Part shown: in pieces, positions 45,738-54,822 of the stretch
Position numbering within the stretch: the stretch's first letter is position 1
Layout: the number at the start of each line of letters is the position of its first letter
Origin: an uncultured Pseudobutyrivibrio sp.
GTDB taxonomy: Bacteria > Bacillota > Clostridia > Lachnospirales > Lachnospiraceae
Assembly (NCBI GenBank): GCA_900546435.1
Contig: URCQ01000007.1
Span: forward strand, 23,502 to 87,501
Length of the DNA stretch: 64,000 nt
Direction of reading: 5' to 3'
Position numbers and translations under genes: made by a program
The notes under the pieces: generated by a model
Told to the model about the DNA's origin: nothing
The model's input: only the letters and a program-made list of their open reading frames with translations
The model's database searches: none

Positions 45738-46598
45738 ATGAATAAAAAATTTTTTCTTTGCGGCATTGCTGCCGTAATCATTTTAATTTCCATAGCATTT
45801 TATTGTACACCAATCCATAAAAGTCTTCGCACCATATCTGCTGGAGAATCTATAGATACATCGGCTGTGCAAGCCCCATTATATGCCGGTATTTCCGCGC
45901 AAACCTATCAATACAACCACGGCATTGCCACCGGTGAAATTCCGATTGAAGTACCACCTTTTTTCGAAGAAGATGTTTACACTTTCTTGCAAGGTCACCG
46001 TGCATGGTCAAGCAATGCCACCTGGTCTGGAGAATGGTGCATGAAATATGCCAAAGGACAATATTTCAGTGGATTTGGGTGTGGCTTCTGTTGTGTTGCC
46101 AACGTCTATTCCACGCTTTCCCCTTATACCTGTTCTCCACTTGATGTCTACGATTATGCCTATAAAGAAACAGGATATACACCAAGCAAGGCCAATTCGG
46201 CATTGGACTGGGGAAATATGAAAGTCATTTTAAAAGATTTGGGAATGTCTTGTGATGTTTATTATAAAGATAATAGTTATGAAGCTTTTCGCGATCAGAT
46301 TAGAAGCGCGAAGATGGCAGTTACATTAGTAAGCAGTGCTAATGACGACCGGCTCTGGCAAAAAGTACCTGGGCACTATGTTACCGTTTGTTTATATGAT
46401 GCCAGCGACGACACGGTATTATTAGGTGATCCCGGATCTCCTACCAACAATCGGACACGCGTCCCATTAACCTACATTTATGATGCATTAAAAACCACGA
46501 GTAAATTTCAATATCTACTCGTGGATGATTATACCGAAGCGAATAACCAGTGGTTACATGATGGAATCGATGAAGTATGGAATGCCCCAGCAAATTAG
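45738..46598 (+). CDS. Exported C39-like cysteine peptidase family protein
   Basis: A 286-residue protein with an N-terminal membrane anchor or signal (about residues 5-23) and a papain-like C39-type domain. The likely catalytic Cys is in FGCGFCCVANVYST, the His in PGHYVTVCLYD and the Asp in LLGDPGS. Such proteins cleave peptides or cell-wall substrates outside the membrane. It is the only plus-strand gene between 38 and 64 kb and its end overlaps its terminator. The function is not known. Confidence 0.85.
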   Translation: MNKKFFLCGIAAVIILISIAFYCTPIHKSLRTISAGESIDTSAVQAPLYAGISAQTYQYNHGIATGEIPIEVPPFFEEDVYTFLQGHRAWSSNATWSGEWCMKYAKGQYFSGFGCGFCCVANVYSTLSPYTCSPLDVYDYAYKETGYTPSKANSALDWGNMKVILKDLGMSCDVYYKDNSYEAFRDQIRSAKMAVTLVSSANDDRLWQKVPGHYVTVCLYDASDDTVLLGDPGSPTNNRTRVPLTYIYDALKTTSKFQYLLVDDYTEANNQWLHDGIDEVWNAPAN

Positions 46599-46612
46599 GG
46601 CATTCCTTTTTA
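46580..46612 (+). terminator. Terminator of the C39-like gene
   Basis: GAATGCCC pairs with GGGCATTC around a 10-base loop that contains the stop codon, followed by CTTTTTAT. Confidence 0.85.
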
Positions 46613-48040
46613 TCTTCTTCTGTCTCTACCTGGTTGCCGATAATAACACGCTTTACACGCATACATTCTCTGGTCTGCAAGTTTTGAAACCTCGTGTATA
46701 TTTTCCCAGGCCTGTTCTGTACTATACACATGCCCATAAGAAATACTCAGCGCATCTGCAAGTTCACCATGCCAATTCTGTACACTTGTTTCAAATACCC
46801 GCAATGCTTCTTCGAACTGCTGCACCTGTTTTGTCATACAAACGACAAATTCATCTCCACCAATTCTATATATCTGACCATACGCACCAAATGCTTTTTT
46901 CATGCATTCTGCCGCAGCAATGATTAGTTCATCTCCGGCTGCATGACCACAGGAATCATTTACGCTTTTCAAACCATTTAAATCCAGAGAAATATAAATC
47001 CATTCCTCATCTAAATCCAGCTTATTGATATCTTGTTCATATGCGTGCCTATTCAGGCACTTCGTAAGTTCATCCGTATTCGATGTATAAATCAAAGCTT
47101 CTTTTTCAAATTTTTCTTTTAAAACCTTAGAAAGCATATATAGCATACAGCCAGATGCCACAATCAGATAAATTCCTACAATTAAAGTAGCCAGCACACT
47201 GCTTTGCAAATAATATATGTTCTCTATGCTTACCGCGACGATATAATTATCATCCTGCTTCATAACACATCTGCAGGATTTTCCATCAATACGAACGCGT
47301 TCTGCTATTGACTGCTCCTTATCTATATCACGAGAGGATATCCCGATTTCGTCCAGCTTTTTTCCTTCTTTGCTGCTGTCTGTAGCACCTTTTATTATCT
47401 TTGTCTTCGCATCTGCGACAAAAATCTCCATGCCTTCGTATACCGGCATATCTGCTACAACCATAGAAACCTGCGTCTGTTTCATTTCGGCAAGAAGACG
47501 CGTAGGTTCTATTCCCACCTGGATCATTTTGGTACCATCTTCATTCCAGGTAATCGCATACATCATTTCCTTACCTTCTGCGGTATTAGGGGTAACTTCC
47601 TGACACATACTAAGCTCTTTATTTTCAAGCATAATCTTGAAATATTGCATCTGCTCACCGGAATCAAAACTATACCCAAAATATCGGGGTAGCGTACCAC
47701 TATAAATACGTCCATTTTCATCAAACAGATGTATCTCATCAATCGACATCAGACTCGCTATCTTTTGTAGTTCCTCTACATCATGCTCCACCTGCGGCTT
47801 TGCATCGACAATATAAGATACGGATTTGGCCCGTACAATATATTCATCCATAAGCAGCTGGACAAGTTCCTCTCTGTCCTTGTCATTTTCATCAAGCACG
47901 GTCATAACACGATCAAGAAGCGCCTTTGACATTCTATATGCATTTTTACCATTCACATAGTTTAGAATATTGACTTCTAGGAGTAACGCAACAGCAATAA
48001 CAACCATAGCCAATATCACCATTTTTTTCTTCCTTTTCAT
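46610..48040 (-). CDS. Membrane sensor diguanylate cyclase (cache-GGDEF)
   Basis: A 476-residue protein: TM1 (about residues 7-27), an extracellular cache-like sensor (about 35-275), TM2 (about 283-305), and a cytoplasmic GGDEF domain (about 320-470) with YRIGGDEFVVCM. The I-site is absent. It should make c-di-GMP in response to an external ligand. It begins 76 bases after ldh and is convergent with the C39-like gene. Confidence 0.92.
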   Translation of the reverse strand: MKRKKKMVILAMVVIAVALLLEVNILNYVNGKNAYRMSKALLDRVMTVLDENDKDREELVQLLMDEYIVRAKSVSYIVDAKPQVEHDVEELQKIASLMSIDEIHLFDENGRIYSGTLPRYFGYSFDSGEQMQYFKIMLENKELSMCQEVTPNTAEGKEMMYAITWNEDGTKMIQVGIEPTRLLAEMKQTQVSMVVADMPVYEGMEIFVADAKTKIIKGATDSSKEGKKLDEIGISSRDIDKEQSIAERVRIDGKSCRCVMKQDDNYIVAVSIENIYYLQSSVLATLIVGIYLIVASGCMLYMLSKVLKEKFEKEALIYTSNTDELTKCLNRHAYEQDINKLDLDEEWIYISLDLNGLKSVNDSCGHAAGDELIIAAAECMKKAFGAYGQIYRIGGDEFVVCMTKQVQQFEEALRVFETSVQNWHGELADALSISYGHVYSTEQAWENIHEVSKLADQRMYACKACYYRQPGRDRRR

Positions 48041-48116
48041 GGATTTATTATACCATATGCCCTAGGCTCTTGCATCCGATAAAACTCACTATTTTAAAGG
48101 ATAAAATTTTCTTTTC

Positions 48117-49070
48117 TTATACTTCTATGGTTTCTAAAATTTTCTTTAAAGAATCTGCAGATTCTTTCAGTTTTAATGCTTCCTCTCCATTGAGATTAAT
48201 TGGGACATCTGACTCGATACCTTCTGCGCCTACAATCGCCGGCATACTAAGAGCCACGCCGTCAATATCATACGAACCATGTATCATATGTGAAACCGGC
48301 AAAATCGATTTTTCATCGCGCATAATCACTTCACAGATTCTTTTTACAGACATTGCGATGCCGTAATATGTCGCATGTTTTCTGTTTATAATCTCGTATG
48401 CACTGTTCTTTACCGCTGCTGCAATTTCCTGCGTATTCTCCTTATGCTTGTAATGACCTCGCATTTCGCACATTTCACTCAGTGGTACACCGGATACATT
48501 TGCAGACGACCATGCCACCACTTCACTGTCTCCATGTTCACCAATAATAAACGCATGCACACTGCGACTGTCCACCGATAAATGTTCCCCTAATTTATAT
48601 CGTAATCTGGCACTGTCTAAAACAGTTCCAGAGCCGATCACTCTGTTTTCCGGAAGACCGAATAATTTGATTGCTACCTGGGTAAGAATATCAACTGGAT
48701 TTGCTACCACAAGCAAAATTCCTGCGAACTTTCTTTTTGCAATCTCCGGAATAATGGATTTGAATATGGAAACATTCTTGTTCACAAGATCCATACGTGT
48801 CTCGCCCGGTTTTTGACCTGCCCCTGCTGATACAATCACAATCGCTGCATCTGTCACATCATCATAACTTCCGGCATATATTTTCATCGGACTTGCAAAA
48901 GGAATGCCGTGGCTGATGTCCATCGCCTCTCCTTCCGCCTTATTCTGATCTGCATCAATCAACGCAATTTCTGTAAACAAGCCACTCTGCATCAATGCAA
49001 ACACAGAGGCTGATCCCACAAAACCACATCCTATCATGACTGCCTTTTTTGAATTTATAACATGTTTCAT
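48117..49070 (-). CDS. ldh: L-lactate dehydrogenase
   Basis: A 317-residue NAD-dependent L-LDH. It has the Rossmann motif MIGCGFVGSASVFA, an Asp in IALIDADQNKAEGEAMD selecting NAD, the mobile-loop Arg in GQKPGETRMD, and the active-site His in GEHGDSEVVAWS. It reduces pyruvate to lactate, a main fermentation route. Its promoter is consensus, with an extended palindrome placed right after the -10 box (49165-49220), so it is probably repressed by a regulator. GGAGG precedes the ATG. Confidence 0.97.
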   Translation of the reverse strand: MKHVINSKKAVMIGCGFVGSASVFALMQSGLFTEIALIDADQNKAEGEAMDISHGIPFASPMKIYAGSYDDVTDAAIVIVSAGAGQKPGETRMDLVNKNVSIFKSIIPEIAKRKFAGILLVVANPVDILTQVAIKLFGLPENRVIGSGTVLDSARLRYKLGEHLSVDSRSVHAFIIGEHGDSEVVAWSSANVSGVPLSEMCEMRGHYKHKENTQEIAAAVKNSAYEIINRKHATYYGIAMSVKRICEVIMRDEKSILPVSHMIHGSYDIDGVALSMPAIVGAEGIESDVPINLNGEEALKLKESADSLKKILETIEV

Positions 49071-49164
49071 CGTAAGTTTCCTCCTTCATTTCTATAAATA
49101 CCATTCCCGTTTGGCTGGCAAGCTATTCTGATTCTATATATTACTATCGTTGTCTTGCCTTCTC

Positions 49165-49220
49165 CCTTATTGGGAACAATTCTCAATAAGGATTATATAT
49201 TGCGATTTTTTATGTGTCAA
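49165..49220 (-). promoter_or_regulatory. Consensus promoter of ldh with palindromic operator
   Basis: On the minus strand TTGACA (49215-49220) and TATAAT (49192-49197) are separated by 17 bases. A 27-bp palindrome (CCTTATTG.GAA...TTC.CAATAAGG, 49165-49191) begins immediately after the -10 box and covers the expected transcription start. Its 23-bp core matches the palindrome at 62930-62952 in 18 of 23 positions. Confidence 0.85.
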
Positions 49221-49252
49221 TAAAAAAAGCGACAATCATGCACTGCTACTGA

Positions 49253-49747
49253 CTAAAGTTTTTGTATTTGTTCCCCATCTGTAAGATCTGCAAAAATGTT
49301 TGCAACATGTGTCGATACAATACCTTCACACACGGTTCCAAACAAAATATTAAGCGTATCCTCGACCAGCTCACACTCGGACAGTTCCACTTCATATTGC
49401 TTTGCCATCTCCTTGATGACCTCCACTTTTTCTGCGTCATGCTCCACGGAAATTACATCCTCAAACATATCCGTATAATATTTTTCAACAAACTTTCGTT
49501 TACTCAAAACTTCTTCTTCACCAGAGCATGTCGTCAATACGTATAGCTTTGCGCCCTCTCTTTTTCTTTTCCGTGCGTAGTCTTTTATAGCCTTGACGGG
49601 CTTGCAGTACTCATATATATTCTCACCGTGTTCTTTGCAATATACACGCCATTCCTTCTCGCTCATACCAATCTGTAATTTTCCATTTACCATATACTGC
49701 GGAGCGCTAAGCGTACCATCTACATCAAAAAATGCTAATTTTATCAT
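49253..49747 (-). CDS. HAD-family hydrolase
   Basis: A 164-residue HAD protein. Motif I is FFDVDGTLS at the N-terminus, motif II Thr is in VLTTCSG, the Lys lies in KVEVIKEMAK, and the usual DD acidic pair is replaced by VEDTLN. The small cap includes MSEKEWRVYCKEHG. Substrate unknown. It follows the TIM-barrel gene by 19 bases and so is in the same operon. Confidence 0.82.
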   Translation of the reverse strand: MIKLAFFDVDGTLSAPQYMVNGKLQIGMSEKEWRVYCKEHGENIYEYCKPVKAIKDYARKRKREGAKLYVLTTCSGEEEVLSKRKFVEKYYTDMFEDVISVEHDAEKVEVIKEMAKQYEVELSECELVEDTLNILFGTVCEGIVSTHVANIFADLTDGEQIQKL

Positions 49748-49766
49748 AAGCTGTGATTTATCCTTT

Positions 49767-50687
49767 CTAGCGCAACAGAGAAACTGCCATTCTTCGATAC
49801 GTATGGCGTTTTCCGCGAATAGCTACGCTATATGCCATAATATTCTCTGGCAATGCCATCCCCATATAACCACTATCACCAATATGATGAATGTCTGCAC
49901 CAGCCATCTTACACATAAGAGCAATTTGACGAATCGTATCTTCATCAGCACCTTCTTGTGATGTTCCAATCGTCGTCATCGCAAGCGCTCCCTTTTCATG
50001 TGCTCTCTTTATCAGTTTTGCCGCATATTCCATTGAAATACCCGGAACTGTCCCCGGTGCCGGAAGCAAAATCACATCTGCACCAGCATCTACAAATGAT
50101 TCCACTTCATTCTCTGTCAGAATTTTTTCTCCCGCTTCCGAAAGAACACCAGATGCGTGCATCTTTCCCGCTGTAAGAATAACGCGATCGCCCACTGCTT
50201 CTTTCAACTGGGAAAGTGCCTGTAGAATTGCATCATTCTCTACGCCCACACCAGGATTGCCTGTCAAAACAATCATGTCCACGCCCATATCCGCTGCTTT
50301 TTTTGCATTTTCCGGTGTAGCCTGACGACCTTTTGTCAAGTTCCAAACCGATTTATCCTCTGTATCCTTTACGATAGCCGGCTCTAAATTAATCGCCACC
50401 ATTCTTCCTGTAAGGCGCTTCACCTCATGAACCACCTCTTCTGGTGGCACCTGTGGCAACCCTTGGATCACAGGTTCATTTACGTCGAAGACATTTAGCA
50501 TAATCAAATCTGCTCCAAGAGACGTCACAAATTCTGCATTTGTTATATCAACCAGCATCGGTGTCACCGTTCCTATGGTTTCTGCTGCAAGTGTTCTACC
50601 CTCGCTATCTGCTATGGAAGTTAAAAGTTCCTGCTTCTTGTAGGAAGCCAATTCCCTGGCCGTTGTATCTATGAGTCTTTTTGTCAT
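49767..50687 (-). CDS. TIM-barrel protein, DUF7916/PEP phosphonomutase-like
   Basis: A 306-residue soluble protein with a beta/alpha-barrel pattern: repeated strand ends such as ADLIMLNVFDVN, MVAINLEPAI, DMIVLTGNPGVG, RVILTAGKMHASG, DVILLPAPGTVPG and GADIHHIGDSGYMG. It resembles barrel proteins sometimes labelled PEP phosphonomutase or DUF7916 in gut Firmicutes; these labels are from memory. The catalytic activity is not known. Its partner is the HAD hydrolase gene that follows 19 bases later. Confidence 0.7.
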   Translation of the reverse strand: MTKRLIDTTARELASYKKQELLTSIADSEGRTLAAETIGTVTPMLVDITNAEFVTSLGADLIMLNVFDVNEPVIQGLPQVPPEEVVHEVKRLTGRMVAINLEPAIVKDTEDKSVWNLTKGRQATPENAKKAADMGVDMIVLTGNPGVGVENDAILQALSQLKEAVGDRVILTAGKMHASGVLSEAGEKILTENEVESFVDAGADVILLPAPGTVPGISMEYAAKLIKRAHEKGALAMTTIGTSQEGADEDTIRQIALMCKMAGADIHHIGDSGYMGMALPENIMAYSVAIRGKRHTYRRMAVSLLR

Positions 50688-50766
50688 AATTCATTCTCCT
50701 CTTTTCTTTTTCGATTGCTTTCATTGTAGCACATTTTACGATGCAGTTCCCCCTGTAAATACATAC

Positions 50767-50825
50767 AAAAAAAGACTCCGGGCAGATGTTTCGTCGTTTC
50801 CTTCTAATATCTGCCCAAAGTCTTT
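50767..50825 (-). terminator. Terminator at the end of the type VII secretion operon
   Basis: AAAGACT..GGGCAGAT pairs with ATCTGCCC..AGTCTTT around a 26-base loop. On the minus strand it is followed by TTTT, giving a T-run of about eight with the stem end. It lies 24 bases after the WXG100 stop. Confidence 0.85.
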
Positions 50826-50848
50826 ACACTAATCCGAGTAAGAAATCA

Positions 50849-51142
50849 TTACCCTCTAAACTGATTAGCAATATTCACGTCTGTTTCTTCCACAATTTTT
50901 GCTGTAGAATCCAGTGCTGCTGCAATTTCACGAATCAATTCTTCTGCTTTCATAAATCCAGGTTTTACTTCCTGATAACGTGCTGCATAAGATTCACTAG
51001 CTGCACCTTCCCATTCGCTCTGCAATTGCTGAAGCAGAGCATCCATTTTGCTGATCACCCCATTCACCGTATCTGCCTCAATGCGATACTGGTTTGCTCT
51101 CTCTCTCATTTGATCTGGTGTAATCCTAATTTGATTTGCCAT
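50849..51142 (-). CDS. WXG100 family protein (EsxA-like)
   Basis: A 97-residue protein of two helices with the central turn W-E-G (EWEGAAS near residue 45), the WXG100 hallmark. These small helical hairpins are secreted by type VII systems as dimers and are usually needed for secretion itself. GGGAGG precedes the ATG. It follows the lipase gene by 66 bases; the gap holds a small hairpin (CCGGT-TTT-ACCGG at about 51174). Last gene of the operon. Confidence 0.93.
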   Translation of the reverse strand: MANQIRITPDQMRERANQYRIEADTVNGVISKMDALLQQLQSEWEGAASESYAARYQEVKPGFMKAEELIREIAAALDSTAKIVEETDVNIANQFRG

Positions 51143-51208
51143 TTTATTTTCCTCCCAAAATTTTATTTATATACCGGTAAAACCGGAAATATACTTATGT
51201 AATTTTAT

Positions 51209-52933
51209 CTATCGACTTGCCATTTGATTGGTCATCGACGTGATATAGGTGTTTGCACTCTGCAATTCCTGACACCGTAAAACAAGACGTGCAGAAATTG
51301 TATCATCTATCGTTTGTACATTATCAAACACTGTATCCATTCCTGCCTTACAAATCTGATTTGTTTCCGTTATTTTTGAAAAATATCCATTGATTGCTTT
51401 CATAGCAACACCGATAAGCAATGGAGAATACCATTCCTCCCCAGCATAATTTCCCCAGGAAGAAACCGAAACACTCCCTGAACTCTCTATTCCATAAATT
51501 GCATTCGTAAGTGCCTCATATACCTTCCACGAAAAATCACGTGTAGTCCCTTCTCTTGCAACTGCATCATCACATCCGCCAGAAGTATCGATATCCCGAA
51601 CTTTACTATCAATTCTTTCCCAAAATGCTGCAATATCAAAATCATACTTACCAGCCAACATCTTTCTTATTACTGGAAAAACAATATATCTCAAAAATTT
51701 TTCATCATCACTATCCGTCAACTGTTTCTTTATATAATCAAGTATCATGGCGAGATTCAGGTTCACATTGATATGATAACCAAAGATATTAAAATCCATC
51801 AGTTTAATCATTTCATTCAATGCATTTAAACCCAACGCTTCTAGCATTTTATCGATTTCTTTTGCATTGATATCGTATACATCCATATACTTCACCAAAT
51901 ATGCCATCACTAATGCTAATGAATCAGGATTTTTCAAGATAAAATCAATCATTTTGTTTGTTTTATCTTGATCTCCTGAAAACATCAATGCCAACAATTG
52001 CGACGAAAAATCTACAATCTCAACTTTATCCTTATCATCTGCATTATTAAGTACAAATGTCGTAAACTTATGCAGCATTTGCATTGACTCATCTTCTGGT
52101 ATCTCAACCACAATAGGATTTCCGCTCTCATCAAGAATGAGTTTTCCTTTTTCGTCCGCCATGAAGAAAGAATTCGGACTATGATGTTCTCCGATACCAT
52201 CTACTCCCCACCCCTGACAATATACCTGCTTTGCATTCGGTACTGGGAAAAGCAATACATGCACATAATCTGTAGAAAGCGAATATTCCGTAATAACTTC
52301 ACCTTTTGCCTGAATTTCCGCCCAATATTTATCTATAAACTCCTGCGAAAATCCCTGACCGTCGTAAGCAACACATCTTGTGACTTTATCTGAGGTGATT
52401 GCAACATACATAGCTTTATTACCACCCTTTGAATGTCCTGTAACTGTAACATTTTCGTATGGCAGACTTTCGATAAAATCCAATGCCTCTTTCTGACATT
52501 GCGTATCTGTCACGTTAAGTCCTTCTACATTATCAACCCACTCATCACCACCATGGGTTCCTCTAAAAGCCACAATAGCATCATCTGCACTTCCTTCCTC
52601 TACAAAGCACATTGCTAGTGTTGTTCCATCAACAGCCGCCATCGTATCTTTCAACACAAGGTCTTTCATTTGACTTTCCTGTAAATAACGAATCATACCG
52701 GCCCACTCCTGCGCTGAAGAAAGCCCAATCTTTTGGTCCCCTTTTTCCTCCAGATTTCGTAAGGCTTCTTCATCAAAACAAGATAGTATTTCTGAAAGTG
52801 TCATATTTTTTTGTCCACTTTTGATACCAGAAAATCCTTGGATGCCAGCTTGTTCCGCAACCCTATGATCCATATACGTCAGCTGCTCTATCATCCCCAA
52901 TTCATTATCTGTTAGAACCATTTCATCCCCCAT
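51209..52933 (-). CDS. Type VII secreted lipase-like effector with N-terminal enzyme domain
   Basis: A 574-residue protein. Residues about 1-300 form an alpha/beta-hydrolase of the DUF2974/Mbeg1-like type, with AFRGTHGGDEW near 120 and the nucleophile elbow GHSKGGNKAM near 167; the triad His is probably in GEHHSPNS near 250. A linker follows, and the last 100 or so residues are helical (ITETNQICKAGMDTVFDN to MTNQMASR), like an LXG-type targeting domain. The order enzyme first, targeting last is the reverse of LXG toxins and recalls the Staphylococcus aureus lipase TslA. It starts 13 bases after the lipoprotein gene, with AAGGTG upstream. Confidence 0.82.
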   Translation of the reverse strand: MGDEMVLTDNELGMIEQLTYMDHRVAEQAGIQGFSGIKSGQKNMTLSEILSCFDEEALRNLEEKGDQKIGLSSAQEWAGMIRYLQESQMKDLVLKDTMAAVDGTTLAMCFVEEGSADDAIVAFRGTHGGDEWVDNVEGLNVTDTQCQKEALDFIESLPYENVTVTGHSKGGNKAMYVAITSDKVTRCVAYDGQGFSQEFIDKYWAEIQAKGEVITEYSLSTDYVHVLLFPVPNAKQVYCQGWGVDGIGEHHSPNSFFMADEKGKLILDESGNPIVVEIPEDESMQMLHKFTTFVLNNADDKDKVEIVDFSSQLLALMFSGDQDKTNKMIDFILKNPDSLALVMAYLVKYMDVYDINAKEIDKMLEALGLNALNEMIKLMDFNIFGYHINVNLNLAMILDYIKKQLTDSDDEKFLRYIVFPVIRKMLAGKYDFDIAAFWERIDSKVRDIDTSGGCDDAVAREGTTRDFSWKVYEALTNAIYGIESSGSVSVSSWGNYAGEEWYSPLLIGVAMKAINGYFSKITETNQICKAGMDTVFDNVQTIDDTISARLVLRCQELQSANTYITSMTNQMASR

Positions 52934-52946
52934 TCAAATCAACACC

Positions 52947-53714
52947 TTATTTTTCTACATACCAGATTTCTCGCACAATATAGCGTTCGTCCGATAGATA
53001 ATCGGTATAATTATATTTCGTAAGATATGGAATTTCCCCTTCATGAAGAAGAATCAGTTGCACCATCCCATATAATTCATGCTCTGCAAGATATTCATGA
53101 AGTTCTTCCTTAAAGAAAACAAGTTCTTGCTGTTCCATCATTTCCCCATCCATAAATATCCATAAACAGCTCTCGATTTTCCCAGAAAAATCGGTATCTT
53201 TCGTTGGTACTTCCGTCAATGTCGTTTTTGTTATTTCCGTAAATATCTTCATTTTCGTACCTGGTAAAATATCTTTGATTCCTTCCGATACATACGAAAT
53301 AAACATTGTATTTGCAGCGACATTTAAATAGTTGTCCTCATATCCATCCTCCGTCTTTGTAATTGTAAAACATTCCATCTCTTTATCCCCTTCCGTCGGA
53401 AAAGCATACATATGTTCTGTTTCTAAAGGATTTTGTGCAACATATCCTGCATACGAAAATGACTTTCGATACTTTTTTTCTGCATAGCAAAGCATTTTCT
53501 CTATGGAAACAATTGCCTTTTGTTGTGATATAGAAAGATTGGTATACTCTGTTGATAATCCCTGTTCTCTTAAAATATCTTTCTGTCTCTGATTCAAAGT
53601 AACATCCATTTCCGCTTTGCTTTGCACTTCTGAATTTTGCATCTTACATCCACACGCTCCTATCATCAAACTTATAATACCAATTAGTATTCCATAGCTT
53701 ATTTTTCTTTTCAT
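52947..53714 (-). CDS. Lipoprotein, candidate immunity partner of the lipase effector
   Basis: A 255-residue protein with a lipoprotein signal peptide (KRKISYGILIGIISLMIGAC; lipobox Cys at about residue 20-22). The mature part is acidic with no recognised domain (TEYTNLSISQQKAIVSIEKM, GIKDILPGTKMKIF). It starts one base after the preceding small gene's stop, with GGAG seven bases upstream, and is 13 bases before the lipase. In S. aureus a lipoprotein (TilA) neutralises the secreted lipase, so the same role is inferred here from position and topology only. Confidence 0.75.
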   Translation of the reverse strand: MKRKISYGILIGIISLMIGACGCKMQNSEVQSKAEMDVTLNQRQKDILREQGLSTEYTNLSISQQKAIVSIEKMLCYAEKKYRKSFSYAGYVAQNPLETEHMYAFPTEGDKEMECFTITKTEDGYEDNYLNVAANTMFISYVSEGIKDILPGTKMKIFTEITKTTLTEVPTKDTDFSGKIESCLWIFMDGEMMEQQELVFFKEELHEYLAEHELYGMVQLILLHEGEIPYLTKYNYTDYLSDERYIVREIWYVEK

Positions 53715-53715
53715 G

Positions 53716-54006
53716 TTATTTCTCCGACGAGCCCCACCACTGGGCAAGCGAAGCATCTGTATTTGTAAATGCAACCCTGGTATTCATAACCGCCGTTTCC
53801 GTTTCCTGTATCAGACTACTTAAAGCTGCACCAATTTCATTCAGCTGGTTTGCTGTTGCTATTAAATTATCTGCTACAGATCCTTTTGCATTCGTAAACT
53901 GTACTTTCACACGCCGACTAGATATATTTTTGGATAATGCCGACAACTTTCTTTCACTTTTTTCTAATTCGCTTATATCGACTTTGATCTGTACTGTATC
54001 AGCCAT
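53716..54006 (-). CDS. Small helical type VII secretion partner protein (96 aa)
   Basis: A 96-residue mainly helical protein (MADTVQIKVDISELEKSERK at the start, QWWGSSEK at the end), resembling the small DUF5344-like or WXG100-like partners encoded before LXG effectors. Such partners bind the effector targeting domain and guide it to EssC. TGGAGGTGG lies directly upstream of the ATG at 54006; the open frame runs 26 codons further without a site. It ends one base before the lipoprotein gene. Confidence 0.78.
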   Translation of the reverse strand: MADTVQIKVDISELEKSERKLSALSKNISSRRVKVQFTNAKGSVADNLIATANQLNEIGAALSSLIQETETAVMNTRVAFTNTDASLAQWWGSSEK

Positions 54007-54020
54007 TTCACCACCTCCAC

Positions 54021-54353
54021 TTACAAAAATTGTGCTACAAGTGAGTCGATTGTAGCCGTTATACCCGTTGGAAACTGAAAACAATCTGCGCTTGCTATTC
54101 CAGCCATATAAGCATTCACATCTATAGCAACTTCTTCACACTCATCTTTAATAGATGTCTTATACGGTTTTAAAGCCAGTGCAATAGCTGACAGCTTAGA
54201 ACATACCAAATCATCCTGGATGCCTCTTTCCTGAATTTCAGAAAGTACCGCTATATATGCTTCCATCGTTCTGCACAAAAAATCTGCATACTCTACAAGA
54301 TTATTCGCCGCTATCGAAAGTTCTGCCTCTGCACAAACAACATCTTTTGCCAT
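54021..54353 (-). CDS. Type VII secretion associated small protein (110 aa)
   Basis: A 110-residue soluble, helix-rich protein (AEAELSIAANNLVEYADFLC, then IALALKPYKTSIKDECEEVA), with four Cys and no signal peptide. I do not recognise a named family. It lies one base after the preceding gene's stop and 14 bases before the next start, within the EssC operon, so it is probably one of several chaperone-like partners of the lipase effector. Confidence 0.7.
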   Translation of the reverse strand: MAKDVVCAEAELSIAANNLVEYADFLCRTMEAYIAVLSEIQERGIQDDLVCSKLSAIALALKPYKTSIKDECEEVAIDVNAYMAGIASADCFQFPTGITATIDSLVAQFL

Positions 54354-54354
54354 A

Positions 54355-54822
54355 TTACAGACCTCCTCCCATAAAAAACTTCGCCAATTTTTCAGCTGTT
54401 TTTGCTATCTCAATTTGAATATCCAATTCAGCAATTTTGATATTACAAAAAAAGATTTCTTCTTCATAGTCGTTGACAGCATTTTCATAGCTTTTCAATT
54501 TTGCGGAAATAGTTGTAAGAAGTGCCGTATATATAGCCGCAATGCTCTTAGCTCCTATTCCATAAAATATATTTTGCATGCCAGCAAAATATCGCTGCGC
54601 TGTAATACTATTCTCTTTTACCTCTTCCACACCAGACAACATACCAGCTTTATGAGAATTTATCGTATGAAACTCCTCCTGAGACTGTAAGACCATGGTC
54701 TTAAAACTACATAAAGATTCATACGCCTGTTCACATTGCGTTCGTTGTTGATAAGCCTGTTCTCTTTGATTTATATATGTTTGCCTTTCGGCTTCCAATG
54801 TCGGTATTATACTTGCGCTCAT
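54355..54822 (-). CDS. Coiled-coil type VII secretion partner (DUF5082-like, 155 aa)
   Basis: A 155-residue protein with an N-terminal coiled coil (ERQTYINQREQAYQQRTQCE) and a second helical part after a central GIGAKSIAAIYTALL segment. Size and pattern resemble the DUF5082 proteins that precede LXG effectors in Bacillus. Its ATG overlaps the essC stop by four bases (ATGA), so it is translated together with the ATPase. Confidence 0.72.
   Translation of the reverse strand: MSASIIPTLEAERQTYINQREQAYQQRTQCEQAYESLCSFKTMVLQSQEEFHTINSHKAGMLSGVEEVKENSITAQRYFAGMQNIFYGIGAKSIAAIYTALLTTISAKLKSYENAVNDYEEEIFFCNIKIAELDIQIEIAKTAEKLAKFFMGGGL

Noticed and set aside
49165..49191. Rex operator at ldh
   Set aside because: The Rex site has two 7-base arms with a 4-base centre (TTGTGAA-N4-TTCACAA). 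Here the centre is 3 bases and arms extend to CCTTATTG; the better match is the palindrome at 62930.
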